Positions 34,301-46,429 of a stretch of 64,000 bases of DNA are shown here, one piece after another. The stretch lies in the NCBI GenBank assembly GCA_008828725.1, contig MEHQ01003953.1, forward strand, positions 41,655 to 105,654, read 5' to 3'. Below the pieces are notes generated by a model. That model was not told where the DNA came from. It worked only from the letters and a program-made list of their open reading frames with translations, and did no database searches. The position numbers and the translations under genes were made by a program. How positions within the stretch are numbered: position 1 is the stretch's first letter; each line of letters begins with the position of its first letter. This DNA comes from Saccharina japonica. Its lineage: Eukaryota; Sar; Phaeophyceae; Laminariales; Laminariaceae.

Positions 34301-34420
34301 GGTATCTACAGCATGCTCGTTTGTGATGGCAACATTTCACCACGGTGCATCTCCACGAGAGGAGCTGTGCTGCCCCTAGGTGCTATGTTATAAGAAGGAC
34401 GAACGGGACGAGTTTCACAC
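31400..34420 (+). repeat. Diverged tandem duplication, period about 2.07 kb
   Basis: Segments near 31470-31880 and 33540-33920 share GTTGTCATAGCGCGG and TGGGGCAAGGATGGCGCT-like blocks. 31980-32150 and 34060-34240 share CATAGCGGTCCT and CGCCTATCATACGTTATAG. The order is kept, so this is an old tandem duplication with many indels. Confidence 0.65.
32940..33524 (+). pseudogene. Possible decayed coding stretch, unknown
   Basis: One frame reads VPWVLGATCNVTTPGLFVTA and FVLTLSDFPTNPDVQIFVCY; an overlapping frame takes over near 33230 with SFRPQIGRSMKNGTELMEFI and ACEVGQEEAYCACC. Both look more protein-like than neighbouring frames, suggesting one frameshift, but no family is recognised and there is no second clean copy for comparison. 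Confidence 0.25.
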
Positions 34421-35620
34421 AGGCAGGACCAATTCGACGCTCATTACGGGAAAATACTACAGATACATGATAATTCCCGCATAAATAGAAGCAGGAAAGA
34501 ACACACGCACCTCAAACAGGAAAACGTACAGCGGTCCATCGATGTGAAGCGCAGACCAACGAGAGCAGCGAGACAACCAGAGTGGATAGCTATCAGGCGA
34601 GGCTCGGCACGAGGAGGGGAGAGTCAAGCGCTGAGCAAGGAGCGGCATAGAATCACCAGGCATCGTCTTATTCCCGCCCGTATATGCAGTGTACGAAAAC
34701 ACCACGCGGAATCATCGAGGGAAGCACCGTTGCGAAACGTTACTATCACAGAAGAACATGTTGGAAGTACATTCGAAACAAGAACGGATGCTGGGGACTT
34801 GTATAAAACAGCAGATAGGGAGACTCTCGCCAGCTATTCGGGAGCTTCTGGCGCCTGTCTAGTGCCCACTCGGCAATATTCCCGGCCCTCAACAGATCGG
34901 CACAACCTTGGTGGCCTCCGGAGGTAGAACTTGAACACCCTGCTACGCAGATGTTTCTTGCTGAGAACTGTTCGGAACCAACCACTCAGAGGTGGCACGA
35001 GGCAACAAACCCGTGGGCCTTCTCTCCTCATATTTTTGCTAAAGCGACAACGACCACCGCACGCGCGCTTCGGGGGTAGGCGTCGCCAAACAAACCAGAT
35101 TATTCGTCTGGTGGAGGCGAATACCACCGAAGCAAGCGTGCAACAGTCGTCGTCGCTTTACCAAAAACACCGACAGAGAAGAAACACGGTTCCGTTGCCA
35201 TTGCGCCGCCTCAAGTGGTTGTTGCCGAACACGCCCCAGGAAAAACTAGCTACCGAGAAAAAGGTTCAAGTTCTACCTTCGGGGGCAACCAATGCCACAC
35301 AGATCTCTCTATGGAGAACATTGGCGAGTGGGGACCCGACAGTCCCCAAGAAACTGTCGGATGTCGGATAGCTGGTGAGCTGGTGCAAGTCTCCCTGGCG
35401 GCCCTGTTTATGCACGTGCCCAGCAGCCGTTCTAGTTTGGATGTACTTTCAGCATGTTCGTTTGTGATGGCAACATTTCACCACGGTGCATCCCCACGAG
35501 AGGAGCCCTGCTGCCCCTGGGTCTTCTGTTTTAGGAAGGACGAGCCAGATGTGTTTCACACAGGCAGGATCGATGGCATGTTTAGTACGGGGTTATACCA
35601 CAGAGAAACTATTATTCCAG
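34290..35620 (+). repeat. Inverted repeat flanked by direct repeats
   Basis: 34806-34985 and 35214-35395 are inverted copies at moderate identity. The right copy reads GSSSTFGGNQCHTDLSMENI and GEWGPDSPQET; the left, on the minus strand, reads CSSSTSGGHQGCADL and NIAEWALDRRQ. Outside them 34300-34440 and 35430-35560 are direct copies sharing GATGGCAACATTTCACCACG and TTTCACACAGGCAGGA. Together it looks like a duplicated unit with one inverted exon-like segment. Confidence 0.55.
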
Positions 35621-35659
35621 CACCTGACTACCTGACATACCTACATTCGCGTAAAGCAT

Positions 35660-38250
35660 TTTGAGGTCGTACCTAAACTTAGATAAGTATCGGAGGTCGC
35701 ACGTGAATATTTACGTCGCATTGGAATGTGTACCTATACCCAAGTACTTTATCGATGTGTATAGCCGATGTATACCCGGGTATTTTGTCGATGTGTACAG
35801 CCGATACTCGGGTAAGTATCGGAGGTCGTCCCTAAGGTTAGGTAAAACGTAGGCAAGTATCGGAGGTCGTACCCATATTACCTAAGTTTTAGGTAGGGTA
35901 TCAGCCGACGTAATTGAGTGTTGAGGCAAGGTGGATACCCGGGTATTTTATCGCCGAAATGCGAATGGCCTGTAAACTTGCATATGATGCCGCATGAAAC
36001 CATCGTCGAATTTTGCAAAAGTGAACTGCCTTCTTCCTCGTGTGTTATCGCGCGATTCGTCGTGGTGTAATAGCTAGTATACATCGTGGTGTACGTGAAG
36101 AATAACAGCGTGACTGTCTGTACGAAATCTTCCTGTTGACTGTGTTACCATCATCCAGCGAAGCCACCGACCTACCGTATATATACTCCGGCAACATTCC
36201 GTTGACTCGTTATTTCGCATATTGTTTGGGATCAATCAGGCCTCTCTGCTGCGATTATCCTGAGACAGTTACCCAGGGCTATTATATCAATACCATACTG
36301 TGCCGAATGTTCGACTACCCTATGTTTTAGCATGTCGGAGTCTGGGTCACAGACAACAGTAGTAATCATAAACCTACTGATCCTTCCTACTACTCTAGAG
36401 TGCTCGTTCCGTCTCCTCGCGAGTGCTCTTGTATGGGCTTCGAAGTCTGCTGCAGCCAGCGTAGAAACGCCCCATGCCCTTCAACGACTATACTTCGGTC
36501 TACACAAAGAAAATACCTGTACGTACGGGGCATCAGCCAACCGAAGAATTCCTTTGAAGTCGTACTGCATAGCCCACTTCCAGAAACTTGCATACACCCG
36601 GCTGGACGGTGGCCCACATGAGCGGTCGCTGGTATACCCTTAACGGTGACTGTCCAGACGGTTGTTGTACGTTTCTGGGAGTGAGCTATGCTGTTTCAAG
36701 CCGCACCTTGGTTCGCTGATACCTCGGAAGTACGTACGAGACTTCCTTTCTATAGGCAAACAAAATAACCGTTGAACGGAACGAGGCGCGTCTAGCAAGG
36801 CCTCGTGCGCCAGACTACGAGTAAGGCTTTGCCAAAGCTACCTGAGAGCAAAACAAAGACCCGAGCGTGCTTCTTTGTGGTCTTCCTACCCATCTCTCAT
36901 CTTGTTGATTGAATAGCTCCATTTGATGCTGCGCTAGTCCCGGTTTTTCAAAACGTCTCTTCAGCTCGGGCCCCAAACGTCTCACACACGAGTGTTTTCC
37001 ATCTTCACTGATAAGCTGACGAGCCATAGTAGCATACTCCGGTCATTTGCACTTTGTTCTGCGGGATCAGAGCTGGCTAGCCTAACAAGTGGCTCGTTCT
37101 AAATAAAAAAAATTGGCACCATCTTCTCGACAGGTTTTCCGAGTATACGAGAAACGATAAATATTTCAACTGATACTGCGGAAGTAATTGGCACCGGAAG
37201 CTCAACAGGGAGGGGGGATACTGCTGCCCTCTTACAACATGCCGTACACCGAAAGGAATTCGCTGATCGCAGTACCTTGGGAACCTTAAGGTTATAATGC
37301 AAAACGCCGCAATAAATCACTACCGAAAACGGACTGCGAGCACCACGTTTTAGGGGAGAGCCCTGGCTCTTGCCATAGGCCTGGTGTAGGTGAGCAGGGT
37401 GCGTACGAGCAGTATGAACGATGAAAAAGGGCGGGTTTTGCCCGAACTTGTGGTAAAACTCGTGCCCCGCTATCCATGGATGCTTGATCCGTAGCTCTAC
37501 GACAGGCTAACTGGAGGAGCGGCCCCGCCAGCAACTCGGGAGAAGGATGGCCTTTGTTGCACCCCTTTTCCAATATCGACTACGACGACGGTAGCCTACT
37601 GTAGACAGACACAGCATATTTGCGGGAGGATATTTCATCAACACGCCAAACACACAAAATACAGAGTATCATACCCAACCACATTCATTCAAAGAGATTG
37701 CGCTCTGTAACGTTGCTGTGTCAGAAATAACGAATGAATTGACTCACACCTATGGGGTACACTCAACACAACCTGTTGCCTCACCCGGAATGAGGCTGTT
37801 CGTTAGGAGAACCACTACGAATATATCTTCGGATTACGTACAGTAGCCCAGTCTACATATGTAGTAGTTGGAGCGGGAACCTGTTGGATTAGGTCATCTA
37901 GCCAGCGACGATTATTATATTAAAAAAAAAAAACACAGCTGTGAGATCAAGGATTTCGTCGAAACTCATATTTGCTAGCTTAGTGTAATACTTCGATCGC
38001 GCGTACTTACGGGTTTTATATGCCCACATGCATACAATAGCCCGGCCGGCATTATATTGCTAGTCATACTTCCCAACTGACAATTAACAGGGAGACCGCG
38101 TATTCCATTCGCTACCGACGACGCAGCGGGCAGGCTGTGAGCCGAGCATGATGCCGGAGTATCTCGACCGACAAGGAGGCGTAACCGGAGTCAACGTCGT
38201 CGACCGCAGCGCGTTCATCGATATATTCGGACGATTGGGTGGAGGCGATG
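35660..38250. other. Stretch without a supported gene
   Basis: 35670-35960 is a loose minisatellite of AAGTATCGGAGGTCGTACC and ACCCGGGTATTTTGTCGATG units. The rest (36000-38250) shows no domain, RNA gene or strong splice pattern; an A run lies at 37922-37933. Confidence 0.45.
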
Positions 38251-40770
38251 ACATCACAGTTTTATGGACTCGAGGCTGCTGGGGCTTTCGTTGGGGTCCC
38301 TAAAGTTCCCGAGGGCACTCGTGCGACAGCCATGTTGATGTTGTGAACTCGAAGTGGCTGTTGAAGTAGAAGGGTATGTACTGGTATGCATGCCATGGTT
38401 GAGAGAGCTAACGCAAGGGAACAAGAAATGGGGGTATATAGCCAACGTAATAGCCAACGCAGGGGAGGTCATTGTTGTTTTTAGTAGTTCGTATTTCGAG
38501 ACGTTCGCCGCCACTGCCTCCGCCACGTCTCGTACACGGAGCACGCTACGTAGTAATATGTACTCGTACTCGCATCCATATGTACGTATTAATAGTATCA
38601 ATAGGTACCGGATAGCTCCTTCCAGCGAACAACAAGATATGATAATTATCTTTTCAATAGCGGGCGAAAATAAGAAGATATGCTATTGTAGGTGGTTCAG
38701 AGGCCTCTTGGACTCTAAATAACCTGTTTACAGCAGTTTTTTAGCGCTTGGCAAGGGGCTCCCTCCGGAGACTTACTGGTACTTCTGTATAGGATTCATG
38801 GCGCGGGCCCCAACGCAATTAATTCCGCCCGTTAGAGAGGAAATTCGTGTACCTCTTGAACTACTCAGACGACCAGGTGACAATATATTGACAGAACCCC
38901 TTTGCGGCTTCAGACAGCCCCAGAGGGGAACGTAATCGAACGTAGATAGATGGCGACCACGATAACATCGCCCGCACGAAGGAAGCAGTCTTAGCCTGGG
39001 CTGCTGGGTTGGGGGATGTGTCCGAATTGTATACATGTACAAGGAACTGGTGCTGTACGACACACGCGCAGCACGGTGACGTATAATAGTTCTGCTGCGC
39101 ACTTTTCCCATATACCCTGGTACAGCAATAGACGCTTGGTAAGCTCGCACATGTCGTTTTTTCGGTAGCTTTTGCCAAAGGGTTCTCGAAGGGTCGTTAT
39201 AATGTTACAATAGTACAGTGACCCAACAAGGCATTAAAACCCCACTCTGCGTACCACCGCATTTACCCTCATTTCGGGGAAAATTTACTCGAAATTGGTG
39301 TTGGTTTTTGTTTGCAGTAGTGGTGAAAGGGCTCCAACGTAGCAGTGAGTGATGGCAGACGGCAACACGAACACGAGGTATTTTCCGATCAGGCGCCACG
39401 GGAAAAAAAAATGGGCAAGACGTCTGCGTCTCACGTGCACATCAGTAGTCCATACCAGCTTCAAGGCGCATGCATGCCCATGATCTTGCCTACTGTTAAC
39501 ACGATCATATCATACGATCACAGATTATCATTTCTGACAAGCTGACTTCTGCTGCTGCTGTCGGCTGTATGTGTTCTGTGCTTTGCTTCAACGCGCACCC
39601 ATATCGTTCACACATTGGGTACTGCCCCGTGTCTGTCCGATCTAAAACGGTTGACGGTTGACGTTTCCCCCGCGATCCTCTTCTGCTATTAATAGTACGT
39701 ACTGCATTTCTGTACAACAAGCAGCAACACGGCTATAGCCGGCGAAACAAGCGTACGCATTAGTATATCCAACGTGTTACACAACCATTGCGGACGCAAA
39801 GTACTACACGAAAACGAGCACTCGCTGTGCTGCGCTGTTGAACAACCCCTCCCGCCACTGCTATAGTACAGGTCACAGAAATCGCGGGCTTAACACACGG
39901 TGGACTGCCGTACCGCTGCGAGAACCGAGAGTGTTAGTGCAAATACGAACAAAACACAAGAAAACGATTGAGCCACGTACATACCTATCGCCACTTCGAT
40001 TCGAGCTCCAACAGCAGGCCAACCCCGTTCCAAGACATCTTAAGGGACAAGGAGTAGACGGGTCGCCCGCTGGTATTGTCGCAGCATTGGCCCCCACCCG
40101 AGGGCACGGCTTTCGTCGAAGTGGAGGCAAAGGACACGATTGGGGCTGCCACCGTCCAGCGTGCTCGTCCATCGATGGAGAATGGCCAAGTGAGCGCTTG
40201 CTTGCGATCCGTTTCCATCGAAAACGCACACACGGAAACCGATCGCAAGAAAGCGCTCACCTGATCATCGACCATCAGAAGGCGACCACGGCACACAGTG
40301 GCAGCTCTTGTCCTCTGTTTCCACCTCCACGAACTCCGTGTGCCCTCGGGTAGGGGCCACGGTCACGATAGAACCAGCTGGCGACCCGCGAACTCCCTGT
40401 CCCTTGAAAAGTCCTGGAAAAGTGCCGACATGATGTTTGAGCTCGAATCGAAAAAAACATGTGGGTATACAGGCAGACAGACACGCAGGCAGGAAACCTG
40501 GGATCGATCACGTGCATCTCGACATTGCTCTTCTGTTCTCCCCTATCTCTCACGCGAACACTGCTGTCACATCACACCTGAGATCTGGGATGTGAGGTCT
40601 TCGTTCCGAGCCAAGCTACAGCAGTACGCCTCCAAGAAGTGGCGAGTTGTGAAGGAGTGGTGTACCTGTCGCAAAGAAACTCGTCCGAATCGAGCCCCCA
40701 CCACCTCCTGAAGATGATTTGGTAGTACGTGTCTGCTACTGCTGTGTTTGAAGCTGATATTGTGTGTAGA
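38250..40770 (+). repeat. 2.45-kb tandem unit, copy A
   Basis: Anchors: GTGCGACAGCCATGTTGATG (38331), GTCTGTCCGATCTAAAACGG (39631), ACCCGAGGGCACGGC (about 40095). The same anchors recur 2.42-2.49 kb later in copy B and, diverged, in copy C. Contains the inverted repeat at 39995-40453. Confidence 0.85.
39995..40453. repeat. Inverted repeat in unit A, about 220-bp arms
   Basis: TTCGATTCGAGCTC at the left end pairs with GAGCTCGAATCGAA at the right, and the arms stay complementary with mismatches to a short loop near 40225 (GTTTCCATCGAAAACGC). Both arms encode versions of the same peptide: left on + PPPEGTAFVEVEAKDTIGAA; right on - keeps AATVCRGRLLMVDDQVSA. Confidence 0.75.
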
Positions 40771-41737
40771 GGTTAGGGGGTTCCTTCTGTTGCTAAAGTT
40801 CCTTCCGGTACTCGTGCGACAGCCATGTTGATGTTGTGAACTTGAAGTGGCTGTTGAAGTGGAAGGGGTACTGGTATGGCATGGTTGGGAGAGCTAACGC
40901 AAGGAAATGAGCCATGGGGTACATCGCCAAGGAAGAGGAGGTGATTATTTCGTATGTGGAGACTTTCGCTCCCACTGCCTCCACCCCGTCTCGTAAACGA
41001 GAAGATATGTTTAGTGCCAATAAACGGTTCTCGCATTCATAGCTTCTTCGAACGAACAACAGGATATGATATCAACAAAAATGCAGTTTCGGACGAAAAG
41101 GAGAAGACATGTTATTATAGTTGCCTCATAGGCCTCTTGGGCCATTGCTAGCCTATTCAAGTGGTCAGTGTTGTAGAGCTTGGCAGGGGGCTCGCTCCGG
41201 AAAGTGCTGGTATTTATCATATAGGATACATTGTTCAAGCCCCGACGCATATGATTAGTCTGTTAGAGAGGAACCTCGAGTACCTGCTGAACTACAGCAC
41301 TTACCTGACCAGGTGGCTTATTGATAGAACCCCTTTGGGGCTTTAGAGGGAAAAATCGTCGAACTTAGAAATTACGATCAAACCATCGCCCGCACGAAGG
41401 AAGCAGTCTTAGCCCGGGCTGCTGGCTTAGGGGGTGTGTCCGAACTGTACATATTTATAAGGAACTGCTGCTGTACGACACACGCGCAGCATGGTGACAT
41501 ATAATAGTTCTGCTGCCCACTGTTCCCATATACCCTGGCACAGCAGTAGACGCTTGGTTACCTCGCACATGTCGTTTTTTCGGTAGCTTTTGCCAAAGGG
41601 TTCTCGAAGGGTCGTTATAATGTTACAATAGTAAAGTGGCCCAACAAGGTGATAAAACCCCACTCTGCGTACAACTGTATTTATCCTCGTTTTCGGGGAC
41701 AAATATACTTGAAAATAGTGTTGGTTTTTGTTTGCAG

Positions 41738-41938
41738 TGGTGGTGGAAGGGCTCCAACGTAGCAGGAGTGATGCCAAACGGCAACACGGACGATAGCTAC
41801 TCTTCGATCAGGCGCCACGTGAAAAAAATGGGCAAGACGTCCGCGTCTCAGCTGCACACGAGTAGCCCATACCAACTCCAAGACGCAACCACGCCCATGA
41901 TCTTGTCTACTGAAACTGTTAACACGACCATACCATAA
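41738..41938 (+). CDS. Exon-like frame in unit B, unknown protein
   Basis: After TTTTTGTTTGCAG (AG at 41736-41737) the frame reads WWWKGSNVAGVMPNGNTDDS, then IRRHVKKMGKTSASQLHTSS, then PYQLQDATTPMILSTETVNT, and stops at TAA (41936-41938). The equivalents in copy A (TAG just after the AG) and copy C (TGG TGG TGA) are interrupted, although GKTSAS and the VNT end are still visible there. No start codon exon is known. GKTS recalls a P-loop, but the upstream Gly is absent, so I do not assign GTPase function. Confidence 0.3.
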   Translation, partial: WWWKGSNVAGVMPNGNTDDSYSSIRRHVKKMGKTSASQLHTSSPYQLQDATTPMILSTETVNTTIP

Positions 41939-42441
41939 TATCACAGATTATCAATCGTACGCGCTGACTTCTGCTGCTGCTGTCGGCTGTATGTGTTCTG
42001 TGATTTGCTTCAACACGCACCCATAGCGTTCACGCATTGCGTAATGACCCATGTCTGTCCGATCTAAAACGGTTGACGGTTGACGTTTCCCCCGCGATCC
42101 TCTTCTGCCATTATTCATAATAGACTTAAGCGGTACCTGTGGGTACTACTGTATTTCTGTACAACAAGCAGTAACACGGCTATAACCGGCGAAACAAGCG
42201 TACGTACCAGAATATCCAACGTGTTACACAGCCATTGCGGACGCAAAGTACTACACGAAAACGAGCACTCGCTGTGCTGCGCTGTTGAACAACCCCTCCC
42301 GCCACTGCTATAGTACAGGTCACAGAAATCGCGGGCTTAACACACGGTGGACTGCCGTACCGCTGCGAGAACCGAGAGTGTCAGTGCAAATACGAACAAA
42401 ACACAAGAAAACGATTGAGCCACGTACATACCTATCGCCAC

Positions 42442-42900
42442 TTCGATTCGAGCTCCAACAGCAGGCCAACCCCGTTCCAAGACATCTTAAGGGACAAGGA
42501 GTAGACGGGTCGCCCGCTGGTATTGTCGCAGCATTGGCCCCCACCCGAGGGCACGGCTTTCGTCGAAGTGGAGGCAAAGGACACGATTGGGGCTGCCACC
42601 GTCCAGCGTGCTCGTCCATCGATGGAGAATGACCAGGTGAGCGCTTGCTTGCGATCCGTTTCCATCGAAAACGCACACACGGAAACCGATCGCAAGAAAG
42701 CGCTCACCTGATCATCGACCATCAGAAGGCGACCACGGCACACAGTGGCAGCTCTTGTCCTCTGTTTCCACCTCCACGAACTCCGCGTGCCCTCGGGTAG
42801 GGGCCACGGTCGCGATAGAACCAGCTGGCGACCCGCGTACTCGTAGTCCCTTGAAAAGTCCTGGAAAAGTGCCGACGTGATGTTCGAGCTCGAATCGAAA
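42442..42900. repeat. Inverted repeat in unit B
   Basis: Same structure and almost the same sequence as 39995-40453. The left arm here ends RARPSMENDQ before a GTGAGC that could be a splice donor. Confidence 0.75.
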
Positions 42901-45028
42901 AAAACATGTGGGTATACAGGCAGACAGACACGCAGGCAGGAAACCTGGGATCGATCACGTGCATCTCGACATTGCTCTTCTGTTCTCCCCTATCTCTCAC
43001 GCGAACACTGCTGTCACATCACACCTGAGATCTGGGATGTGAGGTCTTCGTTCCGAGCCAAGCTACAGCAGTACGCCTCCAAGAAGTGGCGAGTTGTGAA
43101 GGAGTGGTGTACCTGCCGCAAAGAAACTCGTCCGAATCGAGCCCCCACCACCTCCTGAAGATGATTTGGTAGTACGTGTCTGCTACTGCTGTGTTTGAAG
43201 CTGATATTGTGTGTAGAGGTTAGGGGGTTCCTTCTGTTGCTAAAGTTCCTTCCGGTACTCGTGCGACAGCCATGTTGATGTTGTGAACTTGAAGTGGCTG
43301 TTGAAGTGGAAGGGGTACTGGTATGGCATGGTTGGGAGAGCTAACGCAAGGAAATGAGCCATGGGGTACATCGCCAAGGAAGCGGAGGTGATTATTTCGT
43401 ATGTGGAGACTTTCGCTCCCACTGCCTCCACCCCGTCTCGTAAACGAGAAGATATGTTTAGTGCCAATAAACGGTTCTCGCATTCATAGCTTCTTCGAAC
43501 GAACAACAGCATATGATATCAACAAAAATGCAGGTTCGGACGAAAAGGAGAAGACATGTTATAATAGTTGCCTCAGAGGCCTCTTGGGCCATTGATAGCC
43601 TGTCCAAGTGTTGTAGAGCTTGGCAGGGGGCTCGCTCCGGAGATCGCTGTTAAATATTTCATATAGGATATATTATTCAAGTCCCGACGCAAATTATTAG
43701 TCTGTTAGAGAGGAACCTCGAGTACCTGCTGAACTACAGCACTTACCTTCTTCAAACGAACAACAGGATATGATAAGTTGTTCTTGCAGTCTCGGACGAA
43801 AAGGAGAAGACATAATATAATAGTTGCTTCAGAGGCCTCTTGGACCATTGACAGCCTGTTCAAGTGTCAGTGTTGTAGAGCTTGGCAGGGGGCTCGGTCC
43901 GGAAAGTGCTGGTTTTTATCATATAGGATACATTGTTCAAGCCCCGACGCATATGATTAGTCTGTTAAGAGAGGAACCTCGAGTACCTGCTGAACTACAG
44001 CACTTACCTCACCAGGTGGCTTATTGATAGAACCCCTTTGGGGCTTGAGAGGGAAAACTCGTCGAACTTAGAAATTACGATTAAAGCATCGCCCGCACGA
44101 AGGAATCAGTCTTAGCCCGGGCTACTGGGGTAGGGGATGTGTCCTAGCTGTAATACGTTATGTATAAGGAACTGCTGCTGTTCGACACCCATGATGATAT
44201 GTGTGCATTTTCTGCTGTGCCCTCTTGTGATACCATAGCACTGGTCATTGTTTCGGTAGCTATATGCCAGGGTGCCCAAAGGGTTTTATAAAAGTACAAC
44301 CCACTTAGGCACTATTAATAATCTACAACTGTACCTATTCTGTTTTGGGGGACAAATTACTCGGAATAAGTGCCGTTTCTTGTACTTTTGGCAGTGGTGG
44401 TGACAGGGCCCCCCATTGACTAGGAGTTATGGCAAACGGCAGGACGAGCACGAGCTACGTATGCACGAGCTATTGTTGCATCAGGCGCCGCGTCACATAA
44501 TGGGCAAGACGTCTGCGTCCCAGCTGCACATGAGTGCCTGGACTTCCATACCAGCTCCAAGACGCCCGCCCATAACCCTGCCTACTGTTAACACGATTAC
44601 ATCATACTCAGAGCATATCATTATAAATAATGAACTGACTGCGCTGCTGCTCTGTACCAGGTAGTCTACAAAAATATACGTACTAACAGTACCTGTGGGT
44701 ACGAATGATACAACAGCAGTACTGCGGCTGATTTAATTAGCCGACGAAACAATCGTGTGTATGAGAACATCCAACGTGTTGCACAGGCATTCCGGACGCA
44801 AGGTACTACAAGAAGAAGAGCGCCCCGCTGTGCTGCACTGTGCTGCGCTGTGCTGTTGACCAACCCGCCACTACGTACTACGTACAGAGGTCACCCAATC
44901 GCGATGCACCCACGTAAGGGGCTGCTATCATACTGCACTGCATTACGTACTGCAGGGAGAACCGAGAGTGTTCGTGAGCAACAAGGAAACGACTGAACTA
45001 CAGCAGTACATACAGTACGTACATAAGC

Positions 45029-45356
45029 CGGTCGCCCCGGTGGTCTAACAGGTAGCCACGAAGCCTGTTAGCGTTGGAGGTCGGGGGTTCGATTCTCCTT
45101 GTGGGAGATTTTTATTCTCAAATATGACACCAACTGTCGAGAGCGCATATTGTAGCGAGGGTAAGCACAATTCGACGAAAGTTGACGAGGGAAGAAAGTG
45201 CTGAAATCTTTCTCGCGATGAAAAGCAAGGCAAGAACCGTAGTGGGGGAGGAGGGAGAAGAGCCAACTTTGTGACCCCGGATCTGAGTTACGACTACGAA
45301 GGAGAGAAAGGAAGGGCGAAGATAGTAAATGGGATGGACAAAAAAAAAAAAAAAAC
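45029..45356 (+). mobile_element. tRNA-derived SINE, copy 2 (best preserved)
   Basis: Head GTCGCCCCGGTGGTCTAACA with A-box-like TGGTCTAACAGG and B-box GGTTCGATTCT, a body with AAGAACCGTAGTGGGGGAGG and GATCTGAGTTACGACTACG, and a 16-A tail followed by (CA)n. Absent from the equivalent place in units A and B, so it inserted after the split of C. Confidence 0.85.
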
Positions 45357-45370
45357 ACACACACACCGTC

Positions 45371-45835
45371 TTTTCGATTGGAGTTCGAAGATGCCGACGC
45401 CTTTCCACGACGTTCTGAGGGGCACGGAGTACACGGGCCCCCAGCTGGTGATGTCGCAACAGCAGTGCCCCCTCTACGCCCACCCGAGGGCACGGGTTTC
45501 CTCGAGGTAGAGGCAAAGAACGAGGTGAGTTGACACCGTCCACCGTGGTCGCCTTCTGTAACAGAATGCTCAGGTGAACGCTTGCTTGCGATCCGTTTCC
45601 ATACAACATGGACACGGATCGCAAAGGCAAGCGTTGACCAGAGAACTCTGTACGAGTAGGCGACAACGGCGGACAGCGCAAAACCCCAAGTTCATCCTCT
45701 GCCTCCACTTCAGCGAAGTCCGTGCAATCGGGTGGGCCACTGCCGCGCTGGCATCACCGGCGGGCGACCCACGTACCCTCTTGTTCCCTCAAACAGTATT
45801 TGGAACGGTGTCGACGTGTGCTCTAATTCGAACCG
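45371..45835. repeat. Inverted repeat in unit C
   Basis: Outer ends TTCGATTGGAGTTCGAA and TCTAATTCGAACCGAA pair. Arms are more diverged from each other than in A or B, yet both keep the PxxTxFxEVEA peptide (left + PEGTGFLEVEAKNE, right - PDCTDFAEVEAEDELG). Confidence 0.65.
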
Positions 45836-45965
45836 AACATACGGTGAGTATACAGGCCGACAGACACGCAGGCAGGAGACCTGCGATCGATGACGTGTGT
45901 CTTGGTCTTGCTCTTCTGCTCTCCCCTATCTCTCACGCGGAAACTGCTGTCACACCTCACCTGAG

Positions 45966-46103
45966 TTCTACGATCTGCTGCGGGATCTGGGTATCGTAGT
46001 TCCGACCCACGAGCTAAAAAAGTTCCAAAAAGTGGAGAGTTGTGAAGGAGTAGTGTACCTGCCGCAAATAAACTCGTCCGAATCGAGCCCCACCACCTCC
46101 TGA
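45966..46103 (+). CDS. Exon-like last segment of unit C, unknown protein
   Basis: After CACCTGAG the frame reads FYDLLRDLGIVVPTHELKKF, then QKVESCEGVVYLPQINSSES, ending SPTTS and TGA. In unit A the aligned frame keeps ASCEGVVYLSQRNSSESSP, so this is the ancestral frame; A and B carry one extra C near the end. The conserved frame in two diverged copies argues that it once coded. Family not recognised. Confidence 0.35.
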   Translation, partial: FYDLLRDLGIVVPTHELKKFQKVESCEGVVYLPQINSSESSPTTS

Positions 46104-46429
46104 AGATAAATTGGTAGTGAGTATTTGTTGCTGCTGTGGTCGAAGCTGAGGTAGCGTGTGGGGGTTAGTGGGTCCCTTCTGCTGCTACGAGAAACGAGAA
46201 GAGGGTCGCCGGCAGGGAGTTCCAAGTCATACAACTAGCATTCTTACACCGTGGATCCAAATCCTACAGCCCGTCAAGTCGGTTTTCATAAAGTATTCGG
46301 TTGCCTTACGCAGTAGGGAGTAGGGGCCCCAATAACCAACACATGGCAGAACACAACCCCCCCATCTTGTCCAGCCCAGCAGTCAATCGACCGGCACGTC
46401 GAGGCTGCGACCACCCTCGCATCCTGACC

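Larger units (their letters stand above)
40771..43215 (+). repeat. 2.45-kb tandem unit, copy B
   Basis: Nearly identical to copy A from about 39780 onward (42230 onward here) and more diverged in its first part. It contains the only open version of the MGKTSASQLH frame (41738-41938) and the inverted repeat at 42442-42900. Confidence 0.88.
43216..46190 (+). repeat. 2.45-kb tandem unit, copy C (diverged, with SINE)
   Basis: Starts like copy B (GTGCGACAGC at 43261), includes a local duplication (about 43490-43745 repeated at 43750-44010), and from about 44050 diverges from A and B. A SINE insertion (45029-45356) explains most of its extra length. Inverted repeat at 45371-45835. Confidence 0.8.

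Noticed and set aside
45029..45105. Functional tRNA gene
   Set aside because: A and B boxes are present, but a clean cloverleaf and anticodon arm are not, and the head continues into a SINE body with a poly(A) tail.
41738..46103. Unit B and C frames as ROCO-type GTPase pieces (GKTS; LLRDLGIVV resembling a COR segment)
   Set aside because: The P-loop glycine upstream of GKTS is missing and the similarity is too short. A profile search against Roc and COR models would settle it.
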